Source of the DNA: Labrenzia sp. R4_2
GTDB taxonomy: Bacteria > Pseudomonadota > Alphaproteobacteria > Rhizobiales > Stappiaceae
Direction of reading: 5' to 3'
DNA length: 64,000 bases
NCBI RefSeq assembly: GCF_017743865.1
Contig: NZ_JAGHRJ010000004.1
Location: 372,001 to 436,000 of the forward strand
The number at the start of each line of letters is the position of its first letter. Positions within the stretch are counted from its first letter, which is position 1. A program made the position numbers and the translations under genes. The notes below the pieces were generated by a model. It made no database searches and was not told the DNA's origin. It saw only the letters and a list, made by a program, of their open reading frames with translations. This document shows, in pieces, positions 51,302 through 61,468 of the stretch.

Positions 51302-53212
51302 TCAAAGTGTGGCATCGCCCTTTGGCGGCGGGTTCCACCCCCGCTCTGTGCGCTCATGTTTTTCATCACCGTGATCAGTCCGCATGATTTCAAACAAAGT
51401 TTGCGAGTGCGCGCGCATCGCATCAATGTAAGACTTGTCGACGCCGCCGTCGTTATAGTTTTCCCGAAGGTCGTCCAGCATCGCACGATCGTGATACCAA
51501 AAGTCTTTTGCTTTGCTGCGCGCCCGGAACGGGTGCATGCCAAGATCAATCAAGGCGCGGCGTCCCATTGTCATCGCGCCTTCAAAGACTTCACGTTCGG
51601 CATGATGGGCCCCCGCTTGTTCGAGTTCGTAGACATGGTGGCGGTCCCGTGCTCGCGCAAGGATCCGCACTTTCGGGTATGTCTTCGCAACATGCTCAAC
51701 AACCATTGTCTGCTTGTCCCGGTCATCCAATGCCGCAATGAAGAGGTCTGCATCTTGCAAACCAGCTCCGTGCAGCAAATCCGGCCGCGTTGCATCACCA
51801 TAAAAGGTCTTCAGCCCCACTTTCCCAAGATTTTCAACTGTTTGCGGATCGTGATCAAGGATCACGACATCATAACCGCTTGTAATCAGGAGCCGCCCGA
51901 CGATCTGGCCGAACCGACCCATCCCCGCAATAACAATGCGCCCTTTTCGATCGATTTCGTCAGCCGGTCTGTTCGATTGGGTTACGGCTCTGGGCGCAAT
52001 GACCTTTTCATAGAGAATGAATAGGGCCGGTGTCAGCAACATGGAAATCGCAACGACCAGGGTCAGTGTCTGCAGCAGGGCTGGCTCCAGAACACCCGCG
52101 CTCAAAGCAAACCCGAACAGGACAAATGCGAACTCCCCCGCTTGGGCAAGCCCTAAAGCGAAGAGCCATTTGTCAGCGCCTTTCAGCTTAAAAATTGTCC
52201 CCAACCCGAAGAGAAGGACGAACTTGGTAACGATCAAGCCAATTGCCAGACCAAAAATGGTAACAGGCGCGCCAAACAAAAGGTTGAAGTCTATCCCGGC
52301 CCCAACTGTCAGGAAAAACAACCCCAAAAGCAGGCCCTTGAACGGTTCAATGTCACTTTCAAGCTCGTGCCGGTAGTCACTGTCGGACAGAACCACGCCG
52401 GCAAGAAACGTCCCAAGGGCGGGCGACAGACCAACAAAGTCCATCAAAAGGGCGATGCCGATCACCAACAGCAGTGCGGTTGCTGTGAAAATCTCCCGCA
52501 GGTGCGATTCGGCGATGAACCGGAAGACGGGCCGCATCAAATGACGTCCAGCCACAATGATGGCCGCAATCACGGCGAGGATGACCACTGCCTGCAACCA
52601 GCCGGGTAGGCTTGCCAACGCTTCGCCGCCGTGCGCAGCACCATCTCCATGTCCGCTGCCATGCTCTGCACCGTGGGAATCCCCGTGACTGCCGCCGCTG
52701 TTGCCAACCGCCAGAAGCGGCAGGACGGCAAGCATCGGAATGACGGCGATGTCCTGGGTCAAGAGAACCGAGAAAGAACTCTGCCCGCCTTCCGTCTTCA
52801 GCCAGCCTTTTTCATTGAGAGTTTGCAGCACGATTGCAGTTGAAGACAGCGCGAGGATCATGCCCAACGCGACCGCGCTTTGCCAGACAAGACCAAAGGC
52901 CACCCCCACACCAGCAAAGACAGCTGTGGTTCCCAGAACCTGAAGCCCACCCAGCCCGATGAGCTGCTTGCGCATTTTCCAAAGCATGGCCGGTTGCAGC
53001 TCAAGGCCAACCAGAAACAGCATCATCACCACGCCAAACTCGGCGAAATGCTGCACTTCGGTCGTCTCAGACCCAACGATCCCAAGAACCGGACCAATCA
53101 CCACACCTGCAATGAGATAACCAAGAACGGATCCAAGTCCCAAACGGTTCGCGATTGGCACTGCAATGACAGCTGCACAGAGATAGACAAAGGCGTCACT
53201 GAGAAGTTCCAT
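51302..53212 (-). CDS. KefB/KefC-like monovalent cation:proton antiporter
   Basis: CPA2-family potassium efflux antiporter of 636 residues. About twelve membrane helices (1-410) are followed by a TrkA-N Rossmann domain beginning GRIVIAGMGRFGQIVGRLL, and a short charged tail. In Kef systems glutathione keeps the channel shut and glutathione adducts of electrophiles open it. The loop at residues 171-197 is rich in His and Gly (SHGDSHGAEHGSGHGDG), which ordinary KefC lacks. The start overlaps the KefG-like stop by one base (TGATG), supporting a joint complex. Confidence 0.92.
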   Translation of the reverse strand: MELLSDAFVYLCAAVIAVPIANRLGLGSVLGYLIAGVVIGPVLGIVGSETTEVQHFAEFGVVMMLFLVGLELQPAMLWKMRKQLIGLGGLQVLGTTAVFAGVGVAFGLVWQSAVALGMILALSSTAIVLQTLNEKGWLKTEGGQSSFSVLLTQDIAVIPMLAVLPLLAVGNSGGSHGDSHGAEHGSGHGDGAAHGGEALASLPGWLQAVVILAVIAAIIVAGRHLMRPVFRFIAESHLREIFTATALLLVIGIALLMDFVGLSPALGTFLAGVVLSDSDYRHELESDIEPFKGLLLGLFFLTVGAGIDFNLLFGAPVTIFGLAIGLIVTKFVLLFGLGTIFKLKGADKWLFALGLAQAGEFAFVLFGFALSAGVLEPALLQTLTLVVAISMLLTPALFILYEKVIAPRAVTQSNRPADEIDRKGRIVIAGMGRFGQIVGRLLITSGYDVVILDHDPQTVENLGKVGLKTFYGDATRPDLLHGAGLQDADLFIAALDDRDKQTMVVEHVAKTYPKVRILARARDRHHVYELEQAGAHHAEREVFEGAMTMGRRALIDLGMHPFRARSKAKDFWYHDRAMLDDLRENYNDGGVDKSYIDAMRAHSQTLFEIMRTDHGDEKHERTERGWNPPPKGDATL

Positions 53213-53829
53213 CAGACCGCCTCCCCTTTGAGAATGAAGTCGTCGAGAACATCCGAGATCTGTTTTGCCTTGGCAGCCTTTTCGAGATCGAACCGGTCCG
53301 CGACCATCGCCTTCAAAAGATCATCATAGGCATTGCGGTGCACATTCAACCGGTTTTCTTCCAAGGCTCTTCCGGCACCGAACATGATAAACGGTGCCAG
53401 AAAACGCATGCCGCATAGGTCCGCTGTTTTCTCGAACGGAGCCAGCAAACTGCGGATATCGGAATGGTTCAGACCATCGGCTGAATAGGCGTCCGGTTTG
53501 GCACCGGCTGTCGTCACATTCATGAAGCTTTTTCCGACGAGCGCTTTGCCATGAAGGCCATAGGCGAAGCCGTGCTCAAGCACCAGATCCTGCCATTCCT
53601 TCATGATTGACGGCGCCGAATACCAGTAGAACGGGTGTTGGAAGATGATGATGTCATGGCTCCGCAGCCGCTCTTGCTCCACATCAACGCGAATATCGAA
53701 GTCCGGATATTCGGCATAAAGATCAACCGCTGTCACCCCCTGGACGCCCTTTGCGGTTTCAAACAGGGGCTGATTGATCTCCGACCGGTCGGGCCGGGGA
53801 TGGGCGTAAAGAACAAGAACTTTTGCCAA
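53212..53829 (-). CDS. KefG/KefF-like flavodoxin-fold NAD(P)H oxidoreductase
   Basis: Flavin-dependent quinone reductase-like protein of 205 residues that normally binds the Kef antiporter and is needed for full activity. VLVLYAHPRPDRSEINQPLF, IIFQHPFYWYSAPSIMKEW and MNVTTAGAKPDAYS are characteristic of the KefF/KefG family. It precedes and overlaps the antiporter gene, the standard arrangement for kefG-kefB. A separate start 99 bases after the GST gene leaves room for its own promoter. Confidence 0.93.
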   Translation of the reverse strand: MAKVLVLYAHPRPDRSEINQPLFETAKGVQGVTAVDLYAEYPDFDIRVDVEQERLRSHDIIIFQHPFYWYSAPSIMKEWQDLVLEHGFAYGLHGKALVGKSFMNVTTAGAKPDAYSADGLNHSDIRSLLAPFEKTADLCGMRFLAPFIMFGAGRALEENRLNVHRNAYDDLLKAMVADRFDLEKAAKAKQISDVLDDFILKGEAV

Positions 53830-53928
53830 AGGACACTCCGGTAAGCGAGGAAGGCGGCCAGCCGTTAAGGACTGCCCGCCAACACGGGGAGTTCAAGCTG
53901 CTGCGGCTGAACCAAATTTTGTAAAATG

Positions 53929-54648
53929 CTACGCTTTCTTCACGTCAGCTGCAAAACGCGCCGCATTTTCCTTCAGAAACGCGCTTTCATCCGCATCGCC
54001 CCAGAAAGCCGGCTGAGCTTTCGGGATCGTCAGGGCTTTTTGAACCGCTGGACGCGCATCGATCCGGTCGAACCAGGCCTTTAGATGGTCCAGTCCATCT
54101 ATCGAAACCTTTGCCCAAGGGTACGCCCGCGCCCAGGGGTAAGTGGCGATGTCGGCGATGGTATACTCATCACCGGCGAGCCATTCACGACCTTCAAGCC
54201 GTATGTTCAAAACCTCCAGCAGACGGCGTGTTTCATCCACATAGCGTTTGATGGAAAACGGTTCTTCGTGTCCGTTTGGCGCGGCGATGCGCTGGAAGTA
54301 CATGGCCTGTCCCATCATGGGCCCAACCCCGGCCATCTGGAACATCAGCCACTGGTGTGTTTCTGAACGGGCCTTGGCCGCTTCAGGCAGAAAAACACCA
54401 TACTTTTCAGCCAAGTACCACAGGATCGCACCGCTTTCGAATACGGCGAAGTCGCCGTTACTGCGGTCAACAATGGTCGGGATCCGCCCGTTCGGATTAA
54501 GCTTCACATAATCCGGCGCCTTCTGCTCCTTTTTGGAAAAATCAATAAAGGTCAGATCGTAAGGAACACCGGCTTCCTCCAGAAAGATCACCGGCTTGTA
54601 GCCGTTCATGGTCGCTGCGGTGTAAAGATGAATATCAGGCTGCGGCAT
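53929..54648 (-). CDS. Glutathione S-transferase (YfcG/Nu-like)
   Basis: Cytoplasmic glutathione transferase of 239 residues. The N-terminal thioredoxin-like domain reads [20 protein letters not shown] with [16 protein letters not shown] (cis-Pro) and [16 protein letters not shown] (glutathione contact). Thr/Asn in TAATMNG replace the usual Tyr/Ser, as in disulfide-bond reductases of the YfcG type. It overlaps the MdaB-like gene by 14 bases. Role: conjugation or reduction of electrophiles that also trigger the Kef system. Confidence 0.92.
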   Translation of the reverse strand: MPQPDIHLYTAATMNGYKPVIFLEEAGVPYDLTFIDFSKKEQKAPDYVKLNPNGRIPTIVDRSNGDFAVFESGAILWYLAEKYGVFLPEAAKARSETHQWLMFQMAGVGPMMGQAMYFQRIAAPNGHEEPFSIKRYVDETRRLLEVLNIRLEGREWLAGDEYTIADIATYPWARAYPWAKVSIDGLDHLKAWFDRIDARPAVQKALTIPKAQPAFWGDADESAFLKENAARFAADVKKA

Positions 54649-55246
54649 GGGACGTGTCCTCTTTGAAAATTTTGCTCAGATGCGCATCGAAGCGGACAAA
54701 ATCGTTTTCGATATCCGGGTTTTTCATGACATCATAGGCAGCAAATGTCGGAAGTTTATTGAGGCCAAAGAACCGTGCGTTCATATGCATCGGCATCATC
54801 AAATCATCGACGGATCTGCCCTGAAAGAGGAATTCCTGCGCGTCATCGAAAGCCTCGCGCGGCGCGTTGAATGTCAGGGACAACATGTAGGTTTTGCCGA
54901 TGAGACTGCCGCCAGCACCGTAGTTTTCTTTTGGTGCTTCAGCTGTGCGTCCATCGCCAGCACAAAGGCGCCCATCCATACCGGCCGTGTAGACATCATC
55001 CTGATACTTCTTGAATGACCACGGCACACCCATCCAGTTGACCGGAAACTGCATGACAATCGTGTCGGCCCACTGGTGATTTCCCACCTCGACTTCTGGG
55101 TCATAGTCCTTGGCAGTCTCAACGACACGGACTTCGTCACCACGGCTTACAAAAAACGCCTTGGCACGCTCGACCAGTGCAGCGTTTAGCCTCCCCTCGG
55201 CAAATGGATAAGGCTGATGCCCGTTGATGATCAGAATTCGCGCCAT
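54635..55246 (-). CDS. mdaB: MdaB-like NAD(P)H quinone oxidoreductase
   Basis: Flavodoxin-fold two-electron quinone reductase of 203 residues. [38 protein letters not shown] and [18 protein letters not shown] are typical of MdaB. Two-electron reduction avoids semiquinone radicals. Start chosen at ATG 55246 with AGAGGT upstream; a TTG six bases earlier is less likely. It is the first gene after the HxlR palindrome, and divergent from the regulator. Confidence 0.92.
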   Translation of the reverse strand: MARILIINGHQPYPFAEGRLNAALVERAKAFFVSRGDEVRVVETAKDYDPEVEVGNHQWADTIVMQFPVNWMGVPWSFKKYQDDVYTAGMDGRLCAGDGRTAEAPKENYGAGGSLIGKTYMLSLTFNAPREAFDDAQEFLFQGRSVDDLMMPMHMNARFFGLNKLPTFAAYDVMKNPDIENDFVRFDAHLSKIFKEDTSHAAA

Positions 55247-55320
55247 GTGCAAACACCTCTTGAGCTGACATACCGCCGGACCACGACGGTGCTACTTGAT
55301 TTCAGTCCTGAGATGAGCAA

Positions 55321-55361
55321 TTAAGTTACAAAAATCAACCAGTATACTTTTTGTAACCTAA
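55321..55361. promoter_or_regulatory. HxlR operator-like long palindrome
   Basis: GTTACAAAAA (55325-55334) and TTTTTGTAAC (55348-55357) are a perfect 10-base inverted repeat with a 13-base centre; with the flanks TTA and TAA it reaches 13 paired positions of 14. It lies between the divergent mdaB and HxlR genes and should bind the regulator, repressing both. Confidence 0.75.
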
Positions 55362-55381
55362 TTTATAAAGAGGATCATGAG

Positions 55382-55753
55382 ATGGCCGGTCGGCTGGAGA
55401 CTGTTGGCAAACGCCGGATCGTGCTGGAAGCCTGCACGGAACCCTGTCCCATTGAGCGCGGCATGCGCATTCTTGGCGGTAAGTGGACAGGCTCGCTTCT
55501 TTGGCACCTGAAGGACGGCCCCGTCCGCTTCAACGACCTGTCAAGGATGCTGGGAGGTGCCAGCAAAAAAATGATCGCGGAACGCCTCAAACAACTGGAA
55601 GAGCGCGGTCTTGTCACCCGGACCGTTCTTCAAACCGCGCCCGTTTCCGTCGAATACGAAATCACCGAGTTTGGCGCGACCGCTTTGAAGTTTCTGGATG
55701 AACTCCGGATTTGGTCCGAAAACCTGCCCCAGGAGCAACTGGTCTACAGCTGA
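55382..55753 (+). CDS. HxlR-family transcriptional regulator
   Basis: Winged-helix regulator of 123 residues: CPIERGMRILGGKWTGSLLW, RFNDLSRMLGGASKKMIAERL and LEERGLVTRTV form the DNA-binding domain. Two cysteines near the N-terminus (EACTEPCP, Cys18 and Cys22) lie where YodB/HypR-type members sense quinones or oxidants by thiol chemistry. It is divergent from a quinone reductase, and the palindrome between them is the likely operator. Confidence 0.92.
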   Translation: MAGRLETVGKRRIVLEACTEPCPIERGMRILGGKWTGSLLWHLKDGPVRFNDLSRMLGGASKKMIAERLKQLEERGLVTRTVLQTAPVSVEYEITEFGATALKFLDELRIWSENLPQEQLVYS

Positions 55754-55975
55754 ACCCGGCTCCCTGTTTTGCTCGACTTGGTGTTTACATAAATCACGGG
55801 TTCGAAATTGAGCGCGTCAATAAACGTTGGCACCGCTGGGCTCTCGTTCAGAATAGCTTTGAGATTTTACTGGCCCGATTGAAGCGCAGTACGCGCTTCC
55901 TGAATCACGCAGACCGCGCAAGTTTACTCAGCGCGCATCATCGTCATAACTAACAATCACTAACCGAAAAAAGGT

Positions 55976-55994
55976 AGGCGCCACAACGGCGCCT
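55976..55994. terminator. Terminator after the chemoreceptor gene
   Basis: AGGCGCC / GGCGCCT stem with a 5-base loop; T-runs follow on both strands, the stronger (TTTTTT) on the minus strand after the chemoreceptor stop. The 220 bases between it and the HxlR gene show no further gene. Confidence 0.8.
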
Positions 55995-56024
55995 GTTTTA
56001 ATTTGGTTTTGGTGTGCGATCTAA

Positions 56025-58457
56025 TCAGGCCGCCAAGAGTATGTGATCGTGCGGTAGTGCATCAGCGAATTCTACGCCGCAACCAGACCCGGTGTGCCGA
56101 ACAACAGTGCCCTGCAGGCGGCTTCCATCCAGGAAATCTAGGACCAGCTTCTCACCAAGTGGCAGTTCAGACATGTCCATGATTTGAGCACCGGTAATGC
56201 TGACGTCAATCAGCTGGACCGTTCTCTTTTTGCCCTGTCCGAAAGTTATCGTAACATCTTCCGAAATTGCCTTTCGCGCAGCCTTCCTGCGGTCTTCCAC
56301 GTCCTTGGTGACGCCTTCGAGAAAATGCTCAACTTCACTAGCCAGGCTATTGCTTGCTTCAGATACGAGATCTGCAGCCGAGTTTACAGCCGTGGCCTCC
56401 TCTGAAGTCTGCAAAACTGCCCCGGAAACTGTCGTCATGCTGCCAGCCGCATTGGCAGTACTATCACTTGCCGATTTAGCCGAACGCGCAATCTCTTGGT
56501 TGGCTGCGCGTTGTTCCTCGATTGCGCCGGCAACAGACCCAGTCAAATCACGGATCTCGGACACTTTTTCGGCAATGTTTCCAATCGCACCAGCCGCATC
56601 GCGGACGGAGTTTTGAATACCTGTGATCCGGCCTGAGATTTCGTCCGTCGCCTTGGAGGTTTGTTCCGCCAACTCCTTAACCTCTGAAGCCACCACAGCA
56701 AACCCGCGCCCGGCTTCGCCGGCGCGTGCCGCTTCGATGGTCGCATTCAGTGCGAGCAGATTGGTTTGCTCGGCGATATCCCGGATCAAATTCACGACAC
56801 TGCCAATATGTTCGGCAGCCTCAGACAACGTTTGAACGTTGTCGTTGGTCGCTTCCGCAGCTGCCACTGTTTCTGCTACAATCCGGATTGTCGCTTCGGT
56901 CTGATTGGCAATCTCTTGCACTGTTGCCGTCATTTCCTCCGTCGCGGCTGCAACGGCAGCGACATTTTCAGAAGCACTGTTTGAAGCATAGCCAGCTTGA
57001 TCGGACTCCGATTTAGCATTTGAGGCCAAATCTTCGAGTGTCGTTGCTGCCTGCTGCATTCTCGCCATTTGATCCCCGACCGTGGCAAGACGGTCCGTCA
57101 TGATGGATTTGAAATCGCGAATGAGGTTTTCCAGAAGGGCTTGACGCTGACGCTCTCGATCCCGCTCGCCGCGCGCATGAGCTTCAAGCTCCAACCTCTG
57201 GATAGCATTGTCACGAAACACATCGACCGATTTGATCATCTCTCCAATTTCATCAGCACGGCCGGAATCGTCGAGTTCAATCTTTGTATCACCGGTCGCA
57301 AGTCTGTTCATCGCGACAACCAGATTGTTTATTGGCTGTGTGATGGACCGTGCTGCAACGAAACCGGCAAGCGCAGCGATTCCGAGCAGAACCACCCCCA
57401 ACAACAGCATTCTATTGCGCATTGCAATAACCGGCTCATAAGCTTCGGAGTAGGCTTGCATGGCGACGATGGCAAAGGATTGCCCCTGATACTCGAAGCG
57501 CATGGCTTCAATGTCGAGCCGTTCTCCGCGATGGAGGGAATCGTACCCAAATGCCTGTCCGTTTACGAACGCCTCTTCAATGATCGGGCTTTCCAACCGA
57601 GTTGCAAGAATATCATTCTGATCCGGGGTATATTCTGTGTCATTGCGCATCAATCGATCTTCGCCGATCAAAGCTAGCTCACCGGTCTCGCCGAGCCCTA
57701 GGTTGTGGCGCATCAACTCATTAATCTTGTCGATCGGCATTTGGAAAGCGAGTACTCCGATTGCCTCACCATCTGCCTTCACTGGATAGGCCATGAAGCT
57801 GGCTGGCGCATCATAGCTCGGCCCATAAGGCGCGAAGTCCTCAAAGGCAACAACGTGATGCTCCGTGATTTGCATTGCTTTCCGGAACACCTCTCCCAGA
57901 TCGGACGACGCCCATTCCCCGCCACCAGACTGAAAGTTGGTCGCGTAATCCAATTCCTTAAAAACCGAATAGATCAGGTTGCCAGCAGCGTCGAACAGAA
58001 AAACATCGTAGTATCCCTCATCTTGTTGCAGCTCGTGAAACCAAGGATGGTACTTTGCGTGTATTACATCGTAAGGGCTGCCTGTTTCGGCATCGTAAAG
58101 CTTATCCTTCTCCCCTGTGGGGTGAGGATTCTCCGTAATATATGCCCGCTGCAACTCGGATTGCATATCAATGCCGGAACCGGCCATTTCTTGCCACGCG
58201 GTTGAAAAGTCTTGAACCGCCGAGACAGTTCCAGGGTTTTCAGCAATCAGGTTGAGTTGCCGTTCGATGGTTTGAAGGTAATTCAGCGTCTCATCTGCAC
58301 CGACCTGCGCCGCTGCTGACAAACGAGCTTCAGTAAGCTCCTGTAAGGCTGCACTCGACGTCAAATAACTGGAGACCCCAATGCCAATACCGACCGCTGC
58401 AGCGCACCCGACCACTAGAGCTGGAATTTTCTTCGAAAGTTTCAGTCCAGACAGCAT
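56025..58457 (-). CDS. Methyl-accepting chemotaxis protein with C-terminal PilZ domain
   Basis: Chemoreceptor of 810 residues. One membrane helix (about 10-31), a periplasmic sensor of about 310 residues with Cache-like features ([18 protein letters not shown]), a second helix (349-369), HAMP (about 369-420), and a signalling domain with the conserved hairpin tip ([20 protein letters not shown]). The last about 85 residues (from [19 protein letters not shown], with [10 protein letters not shown] and GCGVEFAD) form a PilZ domain that usually binds cyclic di-GMP. Start chosen at 58457. An AT-rich promoter region lies upstream. The ligand is unknown. Confidence 0.93.
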   Translation of the reverse strand: MLSGLKLSKKIPALVVGCAAAVGIGIGVSSYLTSSAALQELTEARLSAAAQVGADETLNYLQTIERQLNLIAENPGTVSAVQDFSTAWQEMAGSGIDMQSELQRAYITENPHPTGEKDKLYDAETGSPYDVIHAKYHPWFHELQQDEGYYDVFLFDAAGNLIYSVFKELDYATNFQSGGGEWASSDLGEVFRKAMQITEHHVVAFEDFAPYGPSYDAPASFMAYPVKADGEAIGVLAFQMPIDKINELMRHNLGLGETGELALIGEDRLMRNDTEYTPDQNDILATRLESPIIEEAFVNGQAFGYDSLHRGERLDIEAMRFEYQGQSFAIVAMQAYSEAYEPVIAMRNRMLLLGVVLLGIAALAGFVAARSITQPINNLVVAMNRLATGDTKIELDDSGRADEIGEMIKSVDVFRDNAIQRLELEAHARGERDRERQRQALLENLIRDFKSIMTDRLATVGDQMARMQQAATTLEDLASNAKSESDQAGYASNSASENVAAVAAATEEMTATVQEIANQTEATIRIVAETVAAAEATNDNVQTLSEAAEHIGSVVNLIRDIAEQTNLLALNATIEAARAGEAGRGFAVVASEVKELAEQTSKATDEISGRITGIQNSVRDAAGAIGNIAEKVSEIRDLTGSVAGAIEEQRAANQEIARSAKSASDSTANAAGSMTTVSGAVLQTSEEATAVNSAADLVSEASNSLASEVEHFLEGVTKDVEDRRKAARKAISEDVTITFGQGKKRTVQLIDVSITGAQIMDMSELPLGEKLVLDFLDGSRLQGTVVRHTGSGCGVEFADALPHDHILLAA

Positions 58458-58628
58458 CACACCCCCAAAACACACAAGATGATTCGACAGTTGACGCTAA
58501 GGTAGATTTACAAATAAAACTTTAAATACTTAACATGATAAAATTATCGATGAATAGGCATTTATTACAATATTCATCCGCAGGGTTATGACTGTGGATT
58601 GCCCGCAATTTTTTTAAAATATCCCTCG

Positions 58629-59537
58629 TCAGGCGAGTTCGCGACAATCCACCAATGCACCCCGATGCTGGATAACAGTTACGGCAAGACGTGCACCTGC
58701 TGCGACGCTTGCGTCAACATCACCCGATACGAGATATTCAGCAAGAAAGGCGGCATTGAAACTGTCGCCGGCGGCGGTTGTGTCGACCACATTTCGGACC
58801 GGATCCGGCCGGAACGATCTACGGTCGTTTTCCGTCGCCACGATCACCTCTTGCGGCCCATTTTTGACGACAATCATTTTTGCACCGGCCGCAAGATAGC
58901 GATCCGCGCTCTCCGATGGGGTCTTGTCGCCAAAGTGCGCTTCCTCGTCCTCAAAGGACGGCATCACAAAATCACACAGGCCTGCTGCCTCAGTAACGCA
59001 ATCCCGCATGGTCTGCGCATCTTCCCAAAGACGCGGCCGGAGATTGGGATCGAAGGCGGCCCTGGCCCCTTTCTGGCGTGCGGCTGCAAGTGACGATAGG
59101 AATGTCTGGCGGCCTTCCGGTGAAAGGATGCCGAGCGTAATACCGCTGAAATAGATCAGCCCTGCCGTATCCATCGCCGTCGACAGAGCAACAGCATCAT
59201 CTGCAAGACATCGGGCAGCAGACTGCGACCGCCAGTAAGCAAAGCTGCGCTCGCCTTCTTTCAGCTGGATCAGGTAGAGACCGATGGTGCGGTCATTCAG
59301 CCGCTGGATGTGATCGGTTGCAAGCCCCGCCCCATCAAGAAACGCAATCATTTCTTCGGAGATCTGATCGTTGCCAACTGCGGTGAGATAGGAAACAGTC
59401 CAATCCTGGCTTAAGGACTTTCGCACATACCAGGCAGTATTCAGCGTATCTCCGGCAAAACCCTTTGCAAAAGTTCCTCCGCCGGTCGGCGCCATTTCCA
59501 CCATGCACTCACCGATTGCCAGAAAATTTGATGGCAC
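58629..59537 (-). CDS. kdgK: PfkB-family sugar kinase, 2-keto-3-deoxygluconate kinase-like
   Basis: Cytoplasmic sugar kinase of 302 residues. LAIGECMVEMAPTGGGTFAKGFAGDT-type N-terminus and the C-terminal PfkB signature VDTTAAGDSFNAAFLAEYL with the catalytic Asp are clear. Overall it resembles KdgK, which phosphorylates 2-keto-3-deoxygluconate in uronate breakdown. GTG start after GGAGGAAGG. A terminator at 59575-59590 separates it from the ABC genes on the same strand, but read-through is likely; the transported sugar may be a uronate or aldonate. Confidence 0.88.
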   Translation of the reverse strand: MPSNFLAIGECMVEMAPTGGGTFAKGFAGDTLNTAWYVRKSLSQDWTVSYLTAVGNDQISEEMIAFLDGAGLATDHIQRLNDRTIGLYLIQLKEGERSFAYWRSQSAARCLADDAVALSTAMDTAGLIYFSGITLGILSPEGRQTFLSSLAAARQKGARAAFDPNLRPRLWEDAQTMRDCVTEAAGLCDFVMPSFEDEEAHFGDKTPSESADRYLAAGAKMIVVKNGPQEVIVATENDRRSFRPDPVRNVVDTTAAGDSFNAAFLAEYLVSGDVDASVAAGARLAVTVIQHRGALVDCRELA

Positions 59538-59574
59538 GAACCTTCCTCCGGGGCAGTAAAATAGTACGAAAAAA

Positions 59575-59590
59575 CCGCAGAAATCTGCGG
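59575..59590 (-). terminator. Terminator between ABC permease and kdgK-like genes
   Basis: CCGCAG / CTGCGG stem with an AAAT loop, followed on the minus strand by TTTTTT. It sits 38 bases before the kinase start, so the kinase is either expressed by read-through or from a promoter in this short gap. Confidence 0.75.
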
Positions 59591-59699
59591 CTTAAATCCA
59601 TTAGCACGAAACAGGTCAATTGCGGAAGGGGTGATATACGCAAGCACGGCGCGCTGCTCGCCACTGCGATAACATGGCGTTGGTTCAACCCAGAGGCTG

Positions 59700-60521
59700 T
59701 TACTTGATGCCTGCGCGCATGAAGCTCTGCACGAACTGGCGCTGAAACAGCAGGAATGCGATCAAAAGAGGACCGGATGTCATGAGCGTCGCTGCATTGA
59801 TCACGGACCATTCGATCCCGCTATCGATAGCGGAAAACACGCTGAGGCCAACGGTCACCGGGCGTGTTTCGACCGAGTTCGTCACAATCAAGGGCCAAAG
59901 AAAGTTGTTCCAGTGGTGGCTGACGGACACCAGTCCGTAGGCGAGGTAGGTTGGTTTTGCGAGCGGAATGTAGACTTTCCATAAGACGCCGAGAACCGAA
60001 GCTCCTTCAATCCGGGCCGCCTCGTCCAGTTCCTTCGGGATGGTCATGAAGGTCTGGCGCAGCAGAAAGATTCCGAAGCCGGACGCAATGTACGGCAGCG
60101 CAATTGCGGGAATGGTGTCGACCAGATTCAGCAACCGCATGGTCTGATAGTTTTCCACCATCAGAATGTCCGGCATGACCAGCAACTGAAGGAGCACCAA
60201 CGCAAACAGGACATTGCGCCCGGGAAACTCAAACCGTGCGAAGGCGAAGGCGGCCAAGGTGCACAGGAGGAACTGCCCCGCCAAGATCATCGTCACCAGG
60301 ATGAAAGTGTTGAGAAAGTAGCGGTGAAACGGCGCAGCCTGCCAGGCCTTTACAAAGTTCTCCGTCGTCAGTGGCGCAAAGAGATCGAAGTTGGCTTCAT
60401 AGGCAGATGGATGGATAGCGGTCCAAACCGCATAGGCGAGTGGCAGGATCCACAAAAGCGCCAGAGCCCAGGCAGCAAAGGTATTCAAAAAGCGGTCAAA
60501 CATGTCGGAGGCGCGGGTCAT
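59700..60521 (-). CDS. Sugar ABC permease, MalG type
   Basis: Inner-membrane permease of 273 residues with six hydrophobic segments and the EAA loop ELDEAARIEGASVLGVLWKV. Length is standard, in contrast with the extended permease at 24704-25933. The start overlaps the preceding permease stop by four bases. Confidence 0.94.
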   Translation of the reverse strand: MTRASDMFDRFLNTFAAWALALLWILPLAYAVWTAIHPSAYEANFDLFAPLTTENFVKAWQAAPFHRYFLNTFILVTMILAGQFLLCTLAAFAFARFEFPGRNVLFALVLLQLLVMPDILMVENYQTMRLLNLVDTIPAIALPYIASGFGIFLLRQTFMTIPKELDEAARIEGASVLGVLWKVYIPLAKPTYLAYGLVSVSHHWNNFLWPLIVTNSVETRPVTVGLSVFSAIDSGIEWSVINAATLMTSGPLLIAFLLFQRQFVQSFMRAGIK

Positions 60522-61414
60522 TTATAATGCACCTTGCGGTCAAAGAAGAAGAACTGGCCGATGGCAAGGAGCGACAACAACACCAACAGGGCGACAGTGA
60601 GTGTCGCGCCATAAGCGGTCTCCCAGAATCGGAAGGCAACCTCGTAGATGTAGAAAAGCAGCAGCGCCGAGGCATTGTCGGGACCACCGTCAGTCAGAAT
60701 GAAGATGTGATCAACGAGCCGGAACGAGTTGATCACCGCATTGACGCAAACGAACAGGGTCGTTGGCATCAACAGAGGGAACGTGATCCGCCAGAAAATG
60801 GTCCAGCGCCCAGCCCCTTCAATTTGCGCCGCTTCTTTCAAGGAAATGGGGATGGCCTGAAGCGCCGCCAGATAGAAAATCATGAAGAACCCGGCTTCCT
60901 TCCAGACTGTCACGACAATGATGGCGTTGAGGGCTGTTTCGGGATTGCCGAGGTAGTTGGATGCCGGCCAGCCAAACAGAAATCCGGTGATCTGATCAAA
61001 CAGGCCAAAGCCGGGCGTGTAAAAAAACAGCCAAATATTAGCAACAGCAATGAGCGGCAGAACGGTCGGTGTAAAATAAGCCATGCGGACGAAGCTCCGA
61101 CCAGCCAGCTTGTCGTTGACCCAAAGAGCCATGACAATAGCCAGCGCCACGGAGACCGGGATGGTCCCGATGGCAAACCAGAGATTGTTCCACAGCACCT
61201 TCCAGAAGACCGCGTCATTGAGCATGCGTTCGTAATTTTCGAGCCCGATGAATTTCGCAGGACGGCGGCCACGGGGCGTGGAAAAGAAGCTGTTCAAGAG
61301 GGTCGTGACAGCCGGGATATGCGTAAAAGCGAACAGGAACACGAGTGCGGGCAGCAACAAGAGCCAGCCATAGATCCAGTCACGTTTCAATCTCAACGTT
61401 TGCATGCGCGTCAC
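60518..61414 (-). CDS. Sugar ABC permease, MalF type
   Basis: Inner-membrane permease of 298 residues with six hydrophobic segments, the FFSTPRGRRPAKFIGLENYE lead into the core, and the EAA loop SLKEAAQIEGAGRWTIFWRI. No inserted domain is present. It follows the binding-protein gene by 99 bases that contain a strong hairpin. Confidence 0.94.
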   Translation of the reverse strand: MTRMQTLRLKRDWIYGWLLLLPALVFLFAFTHIPAVTTLLNSFFSTPRGRRPAKFIGLENYERMLNDAVFWKVLWNNLWFAIGTIPVSVALAIVMALWVNDKLAGRSFVRMAYFTPTVLPLIAVANIWLFFYTPGFGLFDQITGFLFGWPASNYLGNPETALNAIIVVTVWKEAGFFMIFYLAALQAIPISLKEAAQIEGAGRWTIFWRITFPLLMPTTLFVCVNAVINSFRLVDHIFILTDGGPDNASALLLFYIYEVAFRFWETAYGATLTVALLVLLSLLAIGQFFFFDRKVHYK

Positions 61415-61468
61415 AACCCGGAGATGTCTTTCCAGCCCGATTTTGAATGGGCGTCAACAAAAATGAGA

